Part shown: one piece after another, positions 60,836 through 64,000 of the stretch | How the letters are laid out: each line of letters starts with the position of its first letter | Numbering within the stretch: position 1 is the stretch's first letter | From: Kineococcus xinjiangensis | Lineage (GTDB): Bacteria; Actinomycetota; Actinomycetes; Actinomycetales; Kineococcaceae | Length of the DNA: 64,000 bases | Reading direction: 5' to 3' | NCBI RefSeq assembly: GCF_002934625.1 | Contig: NZ_PTJD01000002.1 | Location: 1 to 64,000 of the forward strand | Notes under the pieces: generated by a model | The model's input: the letters and a program-made list of their open reading frames with translations, nothing else | Told to the model about the DNA's origin: nothing | The model's database searches: none | Program-made: the position numbers and the translations under genes

Positions 60836-61924
60836 GTGAGCCGGTTCAGCATCCACTTCCCCGTGCTGGGGCCGCGGGTGCGCTCGGGCGCCCTGCGCTG
60901 GAAGGGCTCCTGGTGGCAGATCCTGCAGTGCGGCCTGGGCGCCGCCGTCGCCTGGCACCTCGCGCGGGCGCTGTGGGACCAGCCCGCGCCCGTGTTCGCC
61001 GCCGTGGCCGCCGTCATCAGCCTCGGCGTCACCGACGGGCAGCGGCTGCGCCGGGTCGGGGAGCTCGGCGTCGGCGTGACGGTCGGCGTGCTGCTCGGGT
61101 CGCTGATCGTGCAGTGGATCGGCCACGGCGGCTGGCAGATCGGGCTGATCGTCGTCCTCGGCATGGCCGTGGCCCGCTTCCTCGACGCGGGCAACCTCAT
61201 CGTCAACCAGACCGCGCTGCAGGCGGTGTTCGTCCTGGCCCTGCCCCCGCAGCCGGGCGGCAACTCCGCGCGCTGGCTGGACGCCATGACGGGCGCGGTG
61301 GTGGCGCTGCTCATCGCCGCGCTGCTGCCCTCCGACCCGCGCCGGGAGTTGCGCGCCCGCACCGCCTCCTACGTCGAGCGCCTGGCCGCGGTGCTCGACG
61401 ACACCGCCCGCGCCGTCCGGGAGCACGACGCCGCGCTCGCGGCACGCGCCCTGGAGGCGGTGCGCGGCACGCAGGCCGAGCTGGACGCGTGGGCGGAGTC
61501 CGTCACGGCCGGCCAGGAGGTCAACCGCATCTCGCCGCTGCGGTGGGGCGGGCGGGAGGAGGTCTCGGCGCAGGAGCGGCTGGAGGCCGGGGTGGACCGG
61601 GCCACCCGCAACCTCCGCGTCGCCGTCCGGCGGGTGCGCACCGCCCTGGAGTTCGGGGAGCAGATGCCCGACTCCCTCGCCGGGGTGTTCGAGGAGCTCG
61701 CGGCCGTCGTGCGGACGCTGGGGGCGCCGGCGTGGGAGGGCGAGACGCAGCCCCCCGTCGTCAGCGGGCTGAAGGAGCTCGCCGTGCGGCTGGGCCCCAG
61801 GACCCTCGGCGCGGACGGCCTCTCCGCCACGGTCGTCGTGGCCCAGGTCCGCTCCGCGGTGGCGGACCTGCTGGAGGCGCACGGGATCCCCCTGGAGGAG
61901 GCGCGCCGGCTCATGCCGCGGTGA
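60836..61924 (+). CDS. FUSC-like (aromatic-acid-exporter type) membrane protein, 362 aa
   Basis: The N-terminal 160 residues hold about five or six membrane segments (LQCGLGAAVAWHLARALWDQ, VFAAVAAVISLGVTDGQRLR, LGVGVTVGVLLGSLIVQWIG, QIGLIVVLGMAVARFLDAGN, ALQAVFVLALPP, GAVVALLIAALLPSDPRREL). The VTDGQRLRR and LLPSDPRRELR elements are typical of FUSC/ArAE proteins. The C-terminal half is a cytoplasmic helical bundle. Probable role in export of small aromatic or amphipathic compounds (family knowledge). The GTG at 60836 (after AGGA) is preferred to one at 60818. It starts 36 bases from the divergent purD. Confidence 0.82.
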   Translation: MSRFSIHFPVLGPRVRSGALRWKGSWWQILQCGLGAAVAWHLARALWDQPAPVFAAVAAVISLGVTDGQRLRRVGELGVGVTVGVLLGSLIVQWIGHGGWQIGLIVVLGMAVARFLDAGNLIVNQTALQAVFVLALPPQPGGNSARWLDAMTGAVVALLIAALLPSDPRRELRARTASYVERLAAVLDDTARAVREHDAALAARALEAVRGTQAELDAWAESVTAGQEVNRISPLRWGGREEVSAQERLEAGVDRATRNLRVAVRRVRTALEFGEQMPDSLAGVFEELAAVVRTLGAPAWEGETQPPVVSGLKELAVRLGPRTLGADGLSATVVVAQVRSAVADLLEAHGIPLEEARRLMPR

Positions 61925-61971
61925 GCCGTTCCGGTGGCGGGCTCGCCGCCGCAGCGGGAGGCTCTGCCGAC

Positions 61972-62946
61972 ATGACCGTGATCGGGTTCCACGCCTCGCA
62001 CGAGCAGGTCCACCCGAGCGCGCTGCTCGCCGCCGCCCAGCGGGCCGAGCAGGCCGGCTTCACCGCGGCGATGTGCTCCGACCACCTCGTGCCCTGGAGC
62101 GAGCGGCAGGGGCAGTCGGCGTTCGCGTGGTCGTGGCTGGGCGCCGCGCTGCAGGCGACGACGTTGCCGTTCGGGGTGGTCAACGCCCCGGGCCAGCGCT
62201 ACCACCCGGCGATCATCGCGCAGGCGGCCGCGACCCTGACGGCGATGTACCCGGGCCGGTTCTGGGTCGCCCTGGGCTCCGGGGAGGCGGCCAACGAGCA
62301 CGTCACCGGCGGCGGGTGGCCCCGCAAGAGCCTCCGCAACGCCCGGCTGCGGGAGTGCGTCGACGTCATGCGGGCGCTGCTGGCCGGTGAGGAGGTCAGC
62401 CACGACGGACTCGTGACCGTGGACCGGGCGAAGCTGTGGACCCTGCCGGAGGAGCCGCCGCCGTTCATCGGGACCGCGGTGAGCGTGGAGACCGCCGGCT
62501 GGGTGGCGGGCTGGGCCGACGGCCTCGCCACCATCAACCAGCCCCTGGACCACCTGCGGCGGATGGTCGAGGCGTACCGGGGCGGCGGCGGGCGCGGTCG
62601 CCTCGTCCTGCAGGTCCACGTGTCCTACGCCGCCGACGAGGACACCGCCCTCGCCATCGCCCACGACCAGTGGCGCACCAACGTGTTCCAGCCGCCGGTG
62701 TGCTGGGACCTCGACACCCCGCACGCCTTCGACGAGGCCGCCAAGCACGTGCCCCCGGAGGCCGTGCGGGAGGCCGTGCTCGTCTCCTCCGACCCGGGCC
62801 GGCTCACCGCCTGGCTGCAGGAGCTCATCGAGGTGGGCTTCGACGAGGTGTACCTGCACCACGTCGGCAAGGAGCAGGACGAGTTCATCGACGTCTTCGG
62901 TTCCCGGGTGCTGCCGCAGCTGGGCGTCACGCCGAAGGTCGGGTGA
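61972..62946 (+). CDS. LLM-class flavin oxidoreductase (TIGR03885-like), 324 aa
   Basis: Luciferase-like TIM barrel. MTVIGFHASHEQVHPSALLA at the start, FTAAMCSDHLVPWSERQGQS, LPFGVVNAPGQRYHPAIIAQ, YPGRFWVALGSGEAANEHVT and PPFIGTAVSVETAGWVAGWA are visible. The SDHLVPW and GSGEAANEHV pattern fits the subfamily described as having returned from F420 to FMN (TIGR03885, from memory) and found next to GH13 enzymes, as here. The ATG is preceded by GGGAGG at a rather long distance. The stop overlaps the next GTG start. Substrate unknown. Confidence 0.85.
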   Translation: MTVIGFHASHEQVHPSALLAAAQRAEQAGFTAAMCSDHLVPWSERQGQSAFAWSWLGAALQATTLPFGVVNAPGQRYHPAIIAQAAATLTAMYPGRFWVALGSGEAANEHVTGGGWPRKSLRNARLRECVDVMRALLAGEEVSHDGLVTVDRAKLWTLPEEPPPFIGTAVSVETAGWVAGWADGLATINQPLDHLRRMVEAYRGGGGRGRLVLQVHVSYAADEDTALAIAHDQWRTNVFQPPVCWDLDTPHAFDEAAKHVPPEAVREAVLVSSDPGRLTAWLQELIEVGFDEVYLHHVGKEQDEFIDVFGSRVLPQLGVTPKVG

Positions 62947-64000
62947 ACCCGGTGCGGATCACCGACACCAGCGACCTGTGGTGGAAGACGGCGGTCGTGT
63001 ACTGCCTGGACGTGGAGACGTTCCTCGACTGGAACGGCGACGGGATCGGTGACCTGGAGGGCCTGGCCCAGCGCATCGACTACCTCGCGGACCTCGGCGT
63101 CACCTGCCTGTGGCTGATGCCCTTCTACCCCACGCCCGAGCGCGACGACGGCTACGACATCTCCGACTTCTACGCGGTCGACCCCCGGCTGGGTTCCCTC
63201 GGGGACCTGGTCGAGGTGATCCGCACCGCCAACGACCGCGGCATCCGGGTGATCGCCGACCTCGTGGTCAACCACACCTCCCGGCAGCACCCGTGGTTCC
63301 AGGCGGCGCGCTCCAGCCCGGACTCGCCGTTCCGCGACTTCTACGTGTGGCGCGACGAGCCGCCCGAGGAGCAGCCCGACCCCGTCTTCCCCGACCAGGA
63401 GGACAGCGTCTGGACGTACGACGAGCAGGCCGGGCAGTACTACCTGCACCGCTTCTACAAGGAGCAGCCGGACCTGAACGTCACCAACCCCCGCGTCCGC
63501 GACGAGATCGCGAAGATGATGGGGTTCTGGCTGGAGCTCGGGCTGGCCGGGTTCCGGGTCGACGCGGTGCCGTTCTTCCTGGAGACGATGGGGGTGGAGG
63601 GGGCCGCCGACGGCGAGGGCGAGGACTTCGCCGACCCCCACGCCTACCTGCGGTCGCTGCGGTCCTTCCTCGGCCGGCGCGTCGGGGACGGGGTGCTGCT
63701 CGGCGAGGTGAACCTCCCGCACGAGGAGCAGCTGGAGTTCTTCGGCGGCGACGACGGCGACGAGCTGACCATGCTGTTCGACTTCATCGCCATGCAGAAG
63801 ATGTACCTGTCGCTGGCCCGGGCGGACGCGGGGCCGCTCGCGGAGGCGCTCCTGGCGCGGCCGGAGACCTCCTCCGACTGCCAGTGGGCGACGTTCGTGC
63901 GCAACCACGACGAGCTCACCCTCGACAAGCTCTCCGACGCCGAGCGGCAGGAGGTGTTCGCCGCCTTCGGCCCCGAGGAGCGGATGCAGGTCTACGGCCG
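62943..64000 (+). CDS. GH13 alpha-amylase / trehalose-synthase-like protein, partial
   Basis: Runs off the right edge with no stop; 352 codons are visible. The GTG at 62943 overlaps the previous stop (GTGA); a GTG at 62952 is also in frame. GH13 motifs: region I IRVIADLVVNHTSRQHPWF, region II GFRVDAVPFFLE (nucleophile Asp207), region III GVLLGEVNLPHEEQ (acid Glu255) and region IV FVRNHDELTL (Asp323). The opening LWWKTAVVYCLDVETFLDWN, GDGIGDLEGLAQRIDYLADL and the linker QPDLNVTNPRVRDEI are trehalose-synthase-like. CLDVETFLD replaces the usual YQIYVRSF-type start, marking the subgroup paired with LLM oxidoreductases. Exact reaction is not certain. Confidence 0.88.
   Translation, partial: MNPVRITDTSDLWWKTAVVYCLDVETFLDWNGDGIGDLEGLAQRIDYLADLGVTCLWLMPFYPTPERDDGYDISDFYAVDPRLGSLGDLVEVIRTANDRGIRVIADLVVNHTSRQHPWFQAARSSPDSPFRDFYVWRDEPPEEQPDPVFPDQEDSVWTYDEQAGQYYLHRFYKEQPDLNVTNPRVRDEIAKMMGFWLELGLAGFRVDAVPFFLETMGVEGAADGEGEDFADPHAYLRSLRSFLGRRVGDGVLLGEVNLPHEEQLEFFGGDDGDELTMLFDFIAMQKMYLSLARADAGPLAEALLARPETSSDCQWATFVRNHDELTLDKLSDAERQEVFAAFGPEERMQVYG

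Overview
The window is about 73% GC (impression, not a computed value). It has frequent GTG starts, 4-base GTGA stop/start overlaps and several apparently leaderless genes. With DUF3073 beside purM, PurSQL, F420/FMN luciferase-like enzymes and AldR/Ald, this points to an actinomycete. Kineococcus or another Kineosporiaceae is my best guess, from gene style only.

Layout. Bases 1-11.4 kb are an accessory region of poorly recognisable genes: four hypotheticals separated by copies of a short degenerate repeat, a complete IS256-family element whose transposase is broken by a 29-base palindrome, a DUF2975/XRE pair, and a large membrane PAS-PAS-GGDEF-EAL protein. A 1 kb hairpin-rich gap (11.4-12.4 kb) separates it from the rest.

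From 12.4 kb on, de novo purine genes lie on the minus strand in the collinear order purD (60.8 kb), purC, purS-purQ-purL, purF-purM. Two catabolic blocks sit between them. The first (19.0-29.8 kb) is a myo-inositol system: sugar ABC transporter plus iolG in one operon, iolE-iolC-aldolase-iolB-iolD in another, and a divergent GntR regulator. A near-identical promoter/operator motif lies in front of both operons. The second block (33.9-58.2 kb) is mixed: a metallo-beta-lactamase fold protein, a class II UvrA, an aldo/keto reductase with a MerR regulator, an FAD oxidoreductase, a glutamate-cysteine ligase homologue, a stress-type PP2C phosphatase, and a LacI-controlled glycosidase operon. That operon encodes a 1522-residue two-enzyme glycosidase and shows signs of a lost transporter. 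The block continues with a TetR/DUF4386 pair with twin operators, a secreted GH43 arabinanase, ald/AldR, a PIG-L deacetylase and a NarL-type two-component system. A xylulokinase/LacI pair lies at 12.4-14.9 kb. The right edge carries a FUSC-type membrane protein, an LLM flavin oxidoreductase and a GH13 enzyme cut by the window end.

The most unusual signal is outside the genes. A set of intergenic inverted-repeat elements (about 91 bp at 11.7, 34.6 and 59.1 kb; 50 bp at 38.3 in tandem and 50.7 kb) has different terminal arms but a common core resembling GGCGACNCGCSG. Other points of note are the gene fusions at 42.7-48.8 kb, the transporter remnant at 48.8 kb and several clean operator palindromes.
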